Source: Dreissena polymorpha (Eukaryota; Mollusca; Bivalvia; Myida; Dreissenidae). From it: DNA of 64,000 nucleotides. Positions 12,801 to 23,500 of this stretch are shown one piece after another. The position numbers and the translations under genes were made by a program. How positions within the stretch are numbered: position 1 is the first letter of the stretch; each line of letters begins with the position of its first letter. The notes beneath the pieces are model-generated. The model worked only from the letters and a program-made list of their open reading frames with translations. It did no database searches and was not told the DNA's origin. The stretch covers positions 73,255,536-73,319,535 of the forward strand of contig NC_068366.1 in assembly GCF_020536995.1 (NCBI RefSeq). The letters run 5' to 3'.

Positions 12801-13127
12801 AACAGTTTGGATCCTGATGAGACGCCACGTTTTGTGGCGTCTCTTCTGGATCCAAACTGTTTGCAAAGGCCTTCACAATTCGGTTCCAGCACTGGAAGAG
12901 TTAATTAACCACAGCATGTATACTGTAATGTAAATTCATCAGCATAGTTAGATAAATCAAATTAAAGAAATCAATCCTTTTCTTCTTTTTCCATTTAGTT
13001 ATAAAAATTCTAACATTTATTTACATGTATTTATAACAAAATAACATGCCTTTTATAATATATTTTTATATAGGTGACATGGAAGCAAACCGTGCAGGTG
13101 TTTGAGCCTCTCCCAGGCTCGAATTGA
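9747..13127 (+). CDS. Cystatin-like cysteine protease inhibitor, three exons, frame offset in exon 1
   Basis: Exons 9747-9888, 10243-10302 and 13074-13127 join phase 0 at GT-AG introns. The product carries the inhibitor hallmarks: an N-terminal glycine pair (KPGGW), the first hairpin loop QVVAG followed by TNYRMDILL, and a second loop EPLPGSN in the place of the usual PW. Cystatins block papain-family proteases such as cathepsins by wedging these three parts into the active site. The start at 9747 has an in-frame TGA nine bases upstream. Continuing that frame fails: the KPGGWTP part and the NPEDPTIVKMATKAAHTL part lie in different frames, offset by one base at the seven-C run 9781-9787. An internal ATG at 9817 opens the cystatin frame directly and would give 61 residues lacking the glycine pair. 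A full product would be about 84 residues, short for the family, with no signal peptide and no cysteines, so stefin-like or missing an upstream exon. Confidence 0.75.
10243..10302 (+). CDS. Cystatin-like gene, exon 2
   Basis: The acceptor is GCGTTACAG and the donor CGG|GTACGT. Twenty codons begin VVAGTNYRMD, which completes the QVVAG loop across the junction. Confidence 0.8.
10594..11144. mobile_element. TIR element of about 550 bp in cystatin intron 2
   Basis: Inverted ends of about 37 bp: TCGTCGCTGTCGTTCTCAAA at 10594 and its reverse complement ending at 11144, extending through ACCTCGTAGCTAC. The motif CTCGTAG recurs inside, for example near 10861. The four bases ATTT flank both sides if the ends are trimmed to CGTCGC. 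There is no transposase frame, so it is non-autonomous. Superfamily not assigned. Confidence 0.75.
11583..12097 (-). mobile_element. Non-autonomous TIR element with an internal tRNA-like segment, copy 2
   Basis: Ends are AAGGGACCTTTTCACAG on the left and the complement of AAAGGGGCATTTTCACG on the right, an imperfect TIR of about 20 bp. On the minus strand the centre (about 11810 to 11730) reads GGTGGCCGAGTGGTCTAAAT, then GACTTTTACTCCAG, then GTGGTTGGAGCC, like a degenerate tRNA with a long variable arm. It matches 1-455 in the opposite orientation. Either a SINE inserted into an ancestral TIR element or the family captured a tRNA. Confidence 0.65.
12693..12904. mobile_element. MITE with TTAA at both ends and a strong internal hairpin
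   Basis: The ends read TTAACCCTTTGCATGCTGG and, on the other strand, TTAACTCTTCCAGTGCTGG. TTAA at both borders suggests a TTAA target duplication as in piggyBac or Kolobok elements. Inside, 12798-12864 folds into a nearly perfect stem of about 30 bp (GCAAACAGTTTGGATCC against its complement) with a GTTTT loop. It has no coding capacity. Confidence 0.7.
13074..13127 (+). CDS. Cystatin-like gene, exon 3 with stop
   Basis: The acceptor is TTTTTATATAG. It encodes VTWKQTVQVFEPLPGSN and then TGA at 13125-13127. The product lacks the C-terminal disulfide region of secreted cystatins. Confidence 0.75.
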   Translation: MTWKQTVQVFEPLPGSN

Positions 13128-14846
13128 CGAAGATGTTGAATGTGGTTAAATGCGAATAGCTACCACATCTGAATTACACCGGAATTGTTTTGCATATGGG
13201 GCGTGCATGTTTTACAAACAGCCCTTGTTATGTATTTTGTTAACTGAAAAATAACAATCTACGCCGATGTTCACTTTTATTAGAATACGAAAACATGTAT
13301 TAACGTGACAAGTATCTCAAATTGTATAATTTTTACTCATGTAAACATTATATATGGTCAATTTTTTGTAGACGTTGTATTCATTTAGACAATGAAAATT
13401 AAAAAAGGCATTATTTATAGCCATACAAATGTGTTTTTCACAAGTACTTGTATGATTTTTTTCACTTTGTCATTCTACTTTGATTTACATTATCCCTTGT
13501 AAGAGTTGTAAATTTTTGATGCTTTTCTGCATTGCCGTAGTCAATAATGGGAACTACAATAATGCAACTTTAAGACTATCTTGATTCTGTATTTAAATGT
13601 ATGTAAGTTTGTTCTTTATTTGTTGTATCAACTAATGTTTATAAAAAATCATAAATGAAATTTAAAATACACCACACGCTATCGGTTAACATTCTCACAT
13701 TAAATGTGTACTTAATGCGCTGTACTTGTACGTTTAGTATGCGCATAACCACGTGCGAAAAAGTGTGACAAGTACATACACAGTTAATCCATTTTTGCTT
13801 GATCATCAATTACATAGTTTGAGTTGCACGAATACATCTGATAAAAAGTATGGCTACGATTTGTTAGTAACATGCTCATACATCTGTGATTTTCCTATTG
13901 ACTTAAGTTAATATTTACACATAACTTTGAGGTCAACAGATATTGAAATATATAAATAAATATATAAAGATAAATATCCTATTTTAGACATTGATGTAAA
14001 CACTTCATTCTACAATTTACGACCACATTTCACTGTATCTACTGCAAAAGTTTAAACAATATTTTCAAACATATGCGAATATTTCCCGGTTGTGTTGGAC
14101 GCTCTTGTTAACCTGGTATTATGCGGAAAAAACAACCGATTAAAACAACACGTTTGTGTTTGGGTTTATTAAATTATGTGCATAGTTTATGCTGGTTTCT
14201 ACATGGCGTAAACTACCATATATAATATTTAATTTTATCAACTTACGACAAACTCAATTCAATAACTGAGATTTAACTACTTGCAACAGCTCAAGAGGCT
14301 GAAACAAATCTGCCAACATTTGATAACGACAATTCAAAAAGCAGTATTTGCCAGATCAATTTTCTGCACATGATCCCAGATTTTATCACATGATTATTGT
14401 GAATGAAATAAAATCAATATACTTCGATTGCTATATATTTTAATTACGCAACGTCAACAAAACCTACATCAAGAAATAGACGCATAATATGATATTTCCG
14501 GTTTATGTCAATTTTGTCATAAGAAGGTCGCTTTTAGAGTGACGTAAAATTCCGATACAGCCATACACTTTTTTCAATCTTGTTTTCCCACGCAATTAAG
14601 AGTATGCGATATATAAACGGTCCTTGTTACAAACATGTCACACACAATTTACACGCGTTTTGATTAGGCAGCATATACATTGTATTGCCACATGCAAGCC
14701 TTAGAATTACACAATATACACAACTGCTTTACACATATGTTGCAGGTGAACTAAAGAACCTGCACGTGCATGCCCGCAACATATCAATCGACTGCTTGAT
14801 ACATGCTTGGATAGTCAAACAAAGCAACAGCATCTGATGCAAAGCA
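13128..14846. other. 3' flank of the cystatin gene and spacer
   Basis: AT-rich, with no further gene and no unambiguous polyadenylation signal close to the stop codon. Confidence 0.4.
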
Positions 14847-15123
14847 TGTTTCTTGGTAAATCTTTGTTCAGCCAGAAAAGCGAGCGAACGGCATATTTTG
14901 AATTGAAAAGCACATGAGTTTCTTGTTAAATCTTTGTTCTGCCAGAAGAGCGAGCAAACGGCATATTTTGAATTGAAATGCACATGAGTTTCGTGTTAAA
15001 TCTTTGTTCTGCCAGAAAAGCGAGTGGACGGCATATTTTGAATTGAAATGCACAGGAGTTTCGTGTTAAACCTTTGTTCTGCCAGAAAAGCGAGCGAACG
15101 GCATATTTTGAATTGAAATGCAT
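14847..15123. repeat. 70-bp tandem repeat, about four copies
   Basis: The phrase GGCATATTTTGAATTGAAA recurs at 14891, 14960, 15030 and 15100, giving a 69-70 bp period. Overlapping minus-strand frames encode similar short peptides only because the repeat length is nearly a multiple of three. The array stops at the left end of the long-TIR element. Confidence 0.9.
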
Positions 15124-16860
15124 GTAGCGCCGTTAAATGTCGCATCGCCGTTATATGTCGCAGGTTACGAGATTTGTCGCAACGTTGACGATAAATGTCG
15201 CAAGGAACGATAAATGTCGCAAATCCAACTGATGATATATGTCACAAATTTCAACTGCCGATAGATGTCGCAACATTAACAATAAATGTCACACACCTTT
15301 GTGAGTCATGTTAAAAATGAAAAGTTGAAGTAAAATTTACTAAAACCTTTAGGTTTGATCTAGATTACCCGACGAGGTTCTTTGGGCCGACTTCAATCAC
15401 AATGGTCAGTTTTTTTGTTAGTATTTAAATAAATTTCCTTTAAGTCTTATGACCAGGGTTGCGAGAGAATTTACATATTGTACTTGCATACATTAAGTTA
15501 ACCCTTAAATTGTATGTAATATCATTTTAATATTCAGGGTTGCTAATGCATTGACGTTTAGGTATTTAACCACGATTTAAAGTGGTTTTGAAAAATTATC
15601 TTTATATATTGAGGAAACATAGATTTGTTATGCGTTTTCACAAAATTAAATCTTCAAAGCAAGTCGCAATATTTAGCCTACACGGATCAGATTTTTTTTA
15701 AATTTATAAAAACTTGTATACAATATTTTGCTAGATAAAATATAGAAAAATACTCCCAATATTGGGCTATTTATATAGATATTAAGTCTATGTTTTTTGT
15801 TCCATTATTTATGCGTGAAAAACGCATGGGTAATAATACACGTTTTATAAAATCGTTACCATGCGCTATTTATAGAAATATTAACTACTTAATTTACAAA
15901 ATCCGAGTAGTAATATGCATCTCGGGTCGCGTCAGGTATTCCTAATCACGTCACTAATTTTTAATCGCAATTATGGTAGTATTTTGTCTCATCAACCTTG
16001 TAATAGTATTGAACAGGCTTTACCATTTTTGGATGCTCATTCCACTTTTATTGCACGTCAATTTGATTGTATTGTGTTTTAACTGGCGTGGCATTTAGGC
16101 GTGTCTTATATTATGTTTGATGTGGATTTTCATGTACCATTCGCTTTCTAGAGCGCCACACACATAGTAACGCAAATTAGCTTGGTATGTAAGCACGAAG
16201 CTTGCATGTAAATGAAGTTACCAATGTATCCGATTGAAGTAATATACCGTTATTGAAGCATGTCTCTTTAAATTGGAATAAAATATTCAACTGATTCGTC
16301 CGAGTCTCCATAATTGGCTAAAATACCACTTCAAATTTTTTTTAGATATAGGTAACACATCCAATGCATATCACTTTGTCGCTTTTATTAAGTTCATGGC
16401 CTGCGCCCATAGTTGAGTAGCCAAAAGTCCGAATCAAGATTTTTCTCGAACAATTGACTATCAGGTTCTTGTATAGAACACAGACAACCACCACGCTGAT
16501 AGTGACGTGCCGTCTGAATTCTTCACATGCACGTGACCATTAATGCACGTTAGACTTCTTTTTTTTTATCTAAACGTTTAGTGCCAATGTTTCAGTTGCC
16601 AACAGTTTCATACAAGAGTTTTCAAACCATCAACTTATATGTGCCGGTAGAACACATGTCAGCCACGTGACTTAATCACCATGAAACTGTTTGTCTCATC
16701 TACACGTACTTATGTTAGTGTCGTTTGTTAATTGAAACAAAGTCACTGTACGTGAAAATGCATCCGGCTTCACTTTTTATCTAGTATTTAATGTTCATAT
16801 TGCCCATGTGTCTAAGAGATCCTGGACTTAAGACTAACACAAGTCCCTGCAAAGTTGGTG

Positions 16861-17069
16861 TACGTGACAGACCAATTTGCTTACAGCGCAATAATTTATA
16901 TGGTAACGTACATCGACCAAATTGTAGAATCCTAAGTCCCAATTAATAGATTTCCAGGTCTATGGATGAACACGTACTTGAATAGAATTTAGACTTAGGA
17001 TTCTATAATTTGGTCGATGTACGTTACCATATAAATTATTGCGCTGTAAGCAAATTGGTCTGTCACGTA
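16861..17069. repeat. Inner inverted repeat, 78-bp arms around a 53-bp loop
   Basis: Arms 16861-16938 and 16992-17069 are inverted copies with about one mismatch (for example TGGTAACGTACATCGACC in the left arm). The right arm lies four bases from the right arm of the enclosing element. It may be a MITE inserted in the element or part of its own structure. Confidence 0.85.
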
Positions 17070-17250
17070 TTCCTATAAATAGCGCATGGTAACGATTTTA
17101 TAAAACGTGTATTATTACCCATGCGTTTTTCACGCATAAATAATGGAACAAAAAACATAGACTTAATATCTATATAAATAGCACAATATTGGGAGTAATT
17201 TTCTATATTTTATCTAGCAAAATATATTGTATACAAGTTTTTATAAATTA

Positions 17251-17819
17251 CAAGATGTGTTTGTGAAACACAATGTCCCCCTATATGATGTTTGACATTG
17301 TAGGATGACCTTGACCTTGTGAAGGAAGACATTGACCTTGACCTTTCACCACTCAAAATGTGCAGCTCCATGAGATACACATGCATGCCAAATATCAAGT
17401 TGCTATCTTCAATATTGCAAAAGTATTCATAAAATAAGCGATTTGGGCCACATATATTTGACCTCTGACCTTGAAGAATGACCTTGACCTTTCACCACTC
17501 AAAATGAGCAGCTCCATGAGATGCACATGCATGCCAAATATCAAGTTGCTTTCTTCAATATTGCAAAAGTATTCATAAAATGAGCGATTTTGGCCACATA
17601 TAATTGACCTCTGACCTTGAAGGATGACCTTGACCTTTCACCACTCAAAATGTGCAGCTCCATGAGATACACATGCATGCAAAATATCAAGTTGCTATCT
17701 TCAATATAGCAAAAGTTATTGCAAAATGTTAAAGTTGGCGCAAACAGACAGACAGACCAACAGACCAACAGACAGACAGGGCAAAAACAATATGTCCCCC
17801 ACTACTATAGTGGGGGACA
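17251..17819 (+). mobile_element. Tandem-repeat-carrying element nested in the right arm
   Basis: Absent from the matching position of the left arm, so its borders are known closely. It begins ACAAGATGTGTTTGTGAAAC, continues with TGTCCCCC, has about three internal units of 146 bp (CCACTCAAAATG at 17349, 17495 and 17641), then an (ACAG)n stretch and a palindromic end TGTCCCCCACT...GTGGGGGACA. This is the structure of bivalve elements with internal tandem cores (pearl-like, tandem-repeat MITEs). Confidence 0.85.
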
Positions 17820-18398
17820 TAAAAAAGAAATCTGATCCTGGTAAGCTAAATATTGCGACTTGCTTTGAAAATTTAATTTTGTGAAAACGCATAACAAATC
17901 TATGTTTCCTCAATATATAAAGATAATTTTTCAAAACCACTTTAAATCGTGGTTAAATACCTAAACGTCAATGCATTAGCAACCCTGAATATTAAAATGA
18001 TATTACATACAATTTAAGGGTTAACTTAATGTATGCAAGTACAATATGTAAATTCTCTCGCAACCCTGGTCATAAGACTTAAAGGAAATTTATTTAAATA
18101 CTAACAAAAAAACTGACCATTGTGATTGAAGTCGGCCCAAAGAACCTCGTCGGGTAATCTAGATCAAACCTAAAGGTTTTAGTAAATTTTACTTCAACTT
18201 TTCATTTTTAACATGACTCACAAAGGTGTGTGACATTTATTGTTAATGTTGCGACATCTATCGGCAGTTGAAATTTGTGACATATATCATCAGTTGGATT
18301 TGCGACATTTATCGTTCCTTGCGACATTTATCGTCAACGTTGCGACAAATCTCGTAACCTGCGACATATAACGGCGATGCGACATTTAACGGCGCTAC

Positions 18399-19413
18399 AA
18401 GCTTTCTATACACACAATATTAGTACAATATCTTTATTCGAATTTAATTTATTTAGCATAAAGCATATTTTCTATTTGGTGTAACGGGGTCCTTCCTCTA
18501 TACTCTAATAGCCCAAAAAGCATTTACATGCTAAACCTGCAAAAACCAAACCTTGACAGAAAATGTGAGTGCAATAAAACCATCACAATTAAAGATTTAT
18601 ATGAAAACTTACAGTCTATTCTTCTTGCTTGTAAACGTAATCAATACCCGCGTTTTGAACAATATGAACGAAAGAAGTTGTTATCGTTAATGTTTGATTT
18701 CATTATTTATTATAAAGTTACATTAAAATTGAATAAAACAGTTAAGTAGTTTATAAAATTAGTAATTGATAAACATATTAAAACGTTTTTTACTGTTCTA
18801 AGAATATCGTTCGATTATGTATGGGCATTTGTGTTGTAATTTATGCTGCGCTAGGCGTTCGGTAACCTGCTCCATCTTTGTTCTGCTTGCAAACTAACAT
18901 GGCGCTTCTCTAATATTACGTTCGTTCATCCAAGTTCAATGGTCTGAATCCAAATAGATCTACCTATATTAGAGCTGTGTTCATAAAAGCGTACTAAGTA
19001 CATCTTAAATGTACTATATCCTCCAATGTCAGTTCAAAATGGCTAGATATATTAAGTTAAAAAGTTAATATAAAATACATTAATATACGTGGCACATTCA
19101 TTAGATACTAACAAGTAATTCCCCGAAGCCACTTATTAAATAAACTTATGTTGATCCTGGTCATTCCGTGCAGATGATTGTAGTTAATAGACGAGTATGA
19201 TGGTGAACCATATATCGTTAAAATTAAACGGGGATTATTACGGGGACCAAAACGTAGTTATCGCAAATCCTATTATATGTGGAAGGTCGATGTATGAAAG
19301 CAGAACATATTAAGTTTCAAATCAGACGCTGGATAACAATATCCTTTGTTCATATAATGCTTTCAGTCATAGACCTTTAAACGCAGAGTATTTTAACACT
19401 TAGATACGGTAGG
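18399..19413. other. Spacer with one unassigned short frame
   Basis: A plus-strand frame at 18528-18749 (73 codons, CECNKTITIKDLYENLQS near its start) has protein-like composition but no domain I recognise and no visible splice partners. Otherwise nothing was identified. Confidence 0.3.
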
Positions 19414-19948
19414 TCAAAAGAGACCGACGGCTTCAGACACGATATATGTGCACAAACAACTCCGCATATAGGGTGTGTAAGTCTCGTTTTCTTTCGTTTT
19501 CGAATTTCTACTTCCAAATGCTCCAGTACCAAAAAATCTCAATGTTATGATGATTTGTTGGATTGATGTCAGCGCATGGTTTTTGTTTGTTTGCCGTTGC
19601 AAATTGTCCTTACGAAGATTTTCCAAGAAAGAGACTCCATTCTTTGAAAAACGATAACGTGCAATAAACTCTTCACTAGTTAATTCATCAAGATGATGTG
19701 ACAATCGAAATTCCTTTGGTTTCCTAAATGGCAGAACAGCTATAGCCGCCATTTTGTAACCTAGCGTTAACTGTTTAATTGTGCTTTAAACCTCAATTAA
19801 AGTTAACGGCAGAAACTGACGTTAAACTGGCCGTTAAAAGCCAGCGTTATTTTGAGCAACCCAATGTTAACGCTTACCCAGATTTTAACAGGCCCGTTAT
19901 CATTTAACGGTCCATTAAGACTTAACAATGCCTTGAGCAACCGGGCCC
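19414..19948 (-). mobile_element. Truncated PIF/Harbinger DNA transposon
   Basis: The minus-strand frame starting at 19752 encodes MAAIAVLPFRKP, then LTSEEFIARYRFSKNGVSFL and ALTSIQQIIITLRFFGTGAF, which matches the N-terminal region of HARBI1-type transposases (an RYRF segment followed by a helical LRF.ATG segment). Only about the first 70 residues look conserved and the DDE catalytic part is missing. Upstream, to 19948, lies an element leader ending in GGGCCCGGTTGCTCAAGG, typical of Harbinger termini, with repeated TTAACG motifs. The other end is lost. Confidence 0.75.
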
Positions 19949-20403
19949 AGATCTTTCCGAGTTATATACTTTTGCCGTCATTGAAACAAGACGCGTGAAT
20001 GTTTTATTGTTAAGAGCTACTGTTCTGAAACTCGTTCAACCTTTATCACCAGTGAAATATGATAGAAAACCAAACGTGTTAGCGTAAATTGCCAATACGT
20101 TCACCTTGCTACGTCACTGCTGTTAACATGCACATGTCACTTGAGTGCAACTACCTGTCATTGTAATATGAACTTTGCGTGCAGATTGATTTGAGGTTTA
20201 AGCAGTAGCTATTAAGCATCTCCGAATTCGGTTTTCCTTGTTTCACCAAGCAAAATACCTGAGTTGGTACATTAAATAAGAAACAAAAAATAATGGAAAT
20301 GGTATGTTTATTCAAAATATGAACAAAGATGTCTGCAAATAAACGCAAATATAGCATCGAAGTATTTTTTACTATACAACAAATCAATAATTTTGGTAAA
20401 TGT
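19949..20403. other. 3' flank and UTR of KANSL2
   Basis: Lies downstream of the KANSL2 stop on the minus strand. It contains the candidate polyadenylation signal at 20307-20312 and nothing else recognised. Confidence 0.5.
20307..20312 (-). terminator. Candidate polyadenylation signal of KANSL2
   Basis: AATAAA on the minus strand, about 90 bases past the stop codon. Position and form fit; there is no transcript evidence. Confidence 0.45.
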
Positions 20404-20592
20404 CTATGAAGAATCAGAACTCTTCAAATGCTGCAAGAGTAGCTTCCCTTTCTTAAGAAGCTCTTCTTCTGAGAGTTGTCGCCCCTGTCTACTGCCGGGT
20501 CGACTGGTTGCCTGCTCCTCGAAGGACTGATCGGTTTCCATGGCAGCCTCGTTCGTCACGTCGATGATGTCATCAGTGACATTACCTTCATT
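20404..20592 (-). CDS. KANSL2: KANSL2 coding exon 8 with stop
   Basis: Acceptor TGTTTTAG, phase 0, residues 369-430, stop TAG at 20404-20406. The tail is acidic ([16 protein letters not shown]), then Lys/Leu-rich. Confidence 0.9.
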   Translation of the reverse strand, partial: NEGNVTDDIIDVTNEAAMETDQSFEEQATSRPGSRQGRQLSEEELLKKGKLLLQHLKSSDSS

Positions 20593-23500
20593 CTAAAACA
20601 TTATGTGTAAATTAATAAACAATTTAAAATTTACAAAAAATTCTTCTATTTGTGTTACAAATTGATCTTTCATACATTTAATAAATACATTTTAAACTTA
20701 TTATTCATATGATGTGAACATGCTTGTAAGTTGTATAAAATATATAATTTCTGTACATCTCAAACTGAGTTTCATTAAGATAACTATTGTTTCAATCCAG
20801 CATGAATATATTACAACTTTTAACAAAAAACTATTATGCCTGCCTGCCTGTTCAGGTTTAAGTGTTTTTGAGTTCATTTTGAGTTCATATACGCATGGTA
20901 TATAGCTCGTGAAGGACAAAACAAATCACATGACCTCAGAAATAATGTTTAAACGGTGGGACTACTAGCACGCATTTAGCGCCTAATTGAAAAGAAAAAT
21001 AGACAGTTCACCTTAGAATCAGTGCCGAACGTTGAATCATGTGATGAGTTGAGGTTGGGGTGCAGGGTACAGCATGGCACATCTTCACATGTGGCCACTG
21101 GGAGACTGCACGTTCCATCTCCAAAACTACACGGCCTGTACAGAACCTGATGGGGATCATGAAGGATGTCTGGGGTCATAAGTTAAAGAAGACAAGATTT
21201 CAGACAACGCCTTCTAGCTATTCAAAGCTAGTTTTTCCATAGCCCATAAAAACCATTTTCCTGTACACGGATAAACAAGTAACAACTTGATTTACAAGCT
21301 TTTTTTTGTGATGTACTTTTTAAAACATAACACTTTTATCATATTCTCTGTTAACTTCATATTGAGTGGTTAAGGAGACGAGTAACAGAGTTTCTGAATC
21401 AATGTAACAATAAACAATTAACCTTAAAGATTTTTGTGATTTCTGTTAAATCCATGTCAAAATGGTTTACTAGTATTTAAAGCTTGCTTATCCATGCAAA
21501 GCCAATGGTTCCATACACACCTGCAATAACATTCACTAAGCGCATGTTTACCTCATATAAAGACGTTACACCAGAAAGGGAAAGTTCTTGCTTGCAATAG
21601 GCATAAGGCCAACTAAACTTTGATTCACCAAACACATTTTATTCAAACTTAAATAGTCATTAAACTTGTTTATAACTTCAATTGTACTTTCAATTTTACA
21701 AGTTTCTTTTGTATCAGTCATTCTTCTTTTAAGGAACATGGGCACATAAAAGTGCTCAAGAATTTCATAAACACAAATGTTAAACATTTGTTCAAATACA
21801 TTTTCAACATATATGTTACTATTTAAAGATTTCCTCTCATGCTATAATTTTTCATGCAACAGTTTTTTAGAATTGTGAGGAATTGACAGTACTTTTTTAT
21901 TAAATAAATCAAATATAAGAAATTTTGTGTTTACACTATCAAAGTGTGTGCTGAACTTTGCAATTTACACCATGTATGTGATTTTTTTTTTAAGAGTACC
22001 AATTCAATGTATGTAATATGGATACATTTGGATTATTTAAGTTGAAGTACTATTTGAAATGCAATGATACCTGTTTTTCCTCATACTTCTCCACAGTAAT
22101 ATCAATACACCCATGAAGTTTCATGTTGAAACCTTGCATGGTATCTTAAATATAGCCCTGAAAAGTTTCATCATACAAAAAACAAAGGGTAATAACTCTT
22201 AAATTAAGAAAGAATAGGGTTATGGTCCTTGTGCTTGACACTTCTCCTCATTGATATCTATACACCAATAAAGTTTTATAATGATATCTTATATAGTCCT
22301 ACAAAGCTTTGTGACAGACCAACTCTCACCATAACACATTTATTCAAATTAGCTTTTGAGATACAAAAAAATATATTTCCATGACTTCATTTAAGACAAA
22401 GTTTTAAAATCAATCACCAAGTAAATATTAGTCGGACAGGGGCTCGTCACTTACGTAAGGGCATTTTATACTTGATTAGTCTTAAATAAAGGGCAAATCT
22501 CTTTTGCCTTTGTTTTTAATCAAAGTCAATAGTGCCTTGATTGGCTGATTCATTTTATCCATAATTTACTTAAATGCTTTAAAACAAGAGCTGCGTTTGT
22601 GAAAGGCATTGCAAACAATCAATGGACCGGAACAAATGTCACACTTCATCTGTAGGTCATGTAGGCAGACTAACATACAAAAATTAGCCCAATATCTTAA
22701 AGCATTACGTAAAAAAACATCTGGAAAGCAGTAATAATATTAATAGAGAACAATTTTAAGTCCAAACCCAAAACTTTGCCAAAAATTAATGGACCAAAAC
22801 GTATTTTACACCTCATCTGTAGGTCATGTATGTAGACTCACAATAGATATTGTACCTGCCAAATGAAAATAAATAAATATCTCCTTTTAAAGTTTAATGC
22901 TTCCCTTGGCAAACAATTAATATCAGTCCAAGGCCCGTATCTTCATTAAAAATCAACAGAATGGAATTAATTATACATTCTTTTTTTAAGATAGACTATC
23001 ATACCAAAATTCAGCTCAATATTGTAAAGCATTGCGTAAAAAAACTCCGGAAAACTAAATGATTGATGGACAGACAGACAGACAGTGCGATTGCTAAATC
23101 ATCTACCCAGAACATAAAAATAAAGAATCAACATATTATATTAAATATTAATTTTGTTTTAAGAATTAAGTATGTATTGGCCATGTATGGAAACAGAAAC
23201 AGCAATAATACACTCTACTTAATTAGTATTCGTCCAAAGTTTTTTTTATTCCAGAAGTCCAAATAATGATTTTAATGCAAAATGCCACAATACTTACAGC
23301 CTTATTAAACATTTATTACTTGTTGGAAAAAGGGGTGCCCCCTCCCCTCCCAATTTTCCAATTATGCCTTATACTAATGTTTTTGAAATATGAAAAAAAA
23401 CTATTGTAAAGATTTTTTATTATTAGCAACATTAAAAACCACATAAAAATTGTTATTTTTCGTCCAAATTAATATCTACTTCCACAAATCAGACGGACGG

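Larger units (their letters stand above)
15124..18398. mobile_element. 3.3-kb DNA element with about 750-bp terminal inverted repeats
   Basis: The left arm 15124-15875 and the right arm 17073-18398 are inverted copies, almost identical base for base once a 569-bp insertion (17251-17819) is removed from the right arm. Termini are GTAGCGCCGTTAAATGTCGC in both. The outer 170 bp carry at least six spaced copies of a motif like ATAAATGTCGCAA, as expected for transposase-binding subterminal repeats. The spacer 15876-17072 has no transposase frame, so the element is non-autonomous (fold-back or large MITE type). No clear target duplication is visible: the left flank is the 70-bp repeat and the right flank begins AAGCTTTC. 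The high arm identity suggests recent activity or gene conversion. Confidence 0.9.

Noticed and set aside
14729-15123. Overlapping minus-strand frames with repeated peptides
   Set aside because: They are a by-product of a 70-bp tandem repeat without start context, codon bias or splice sites.
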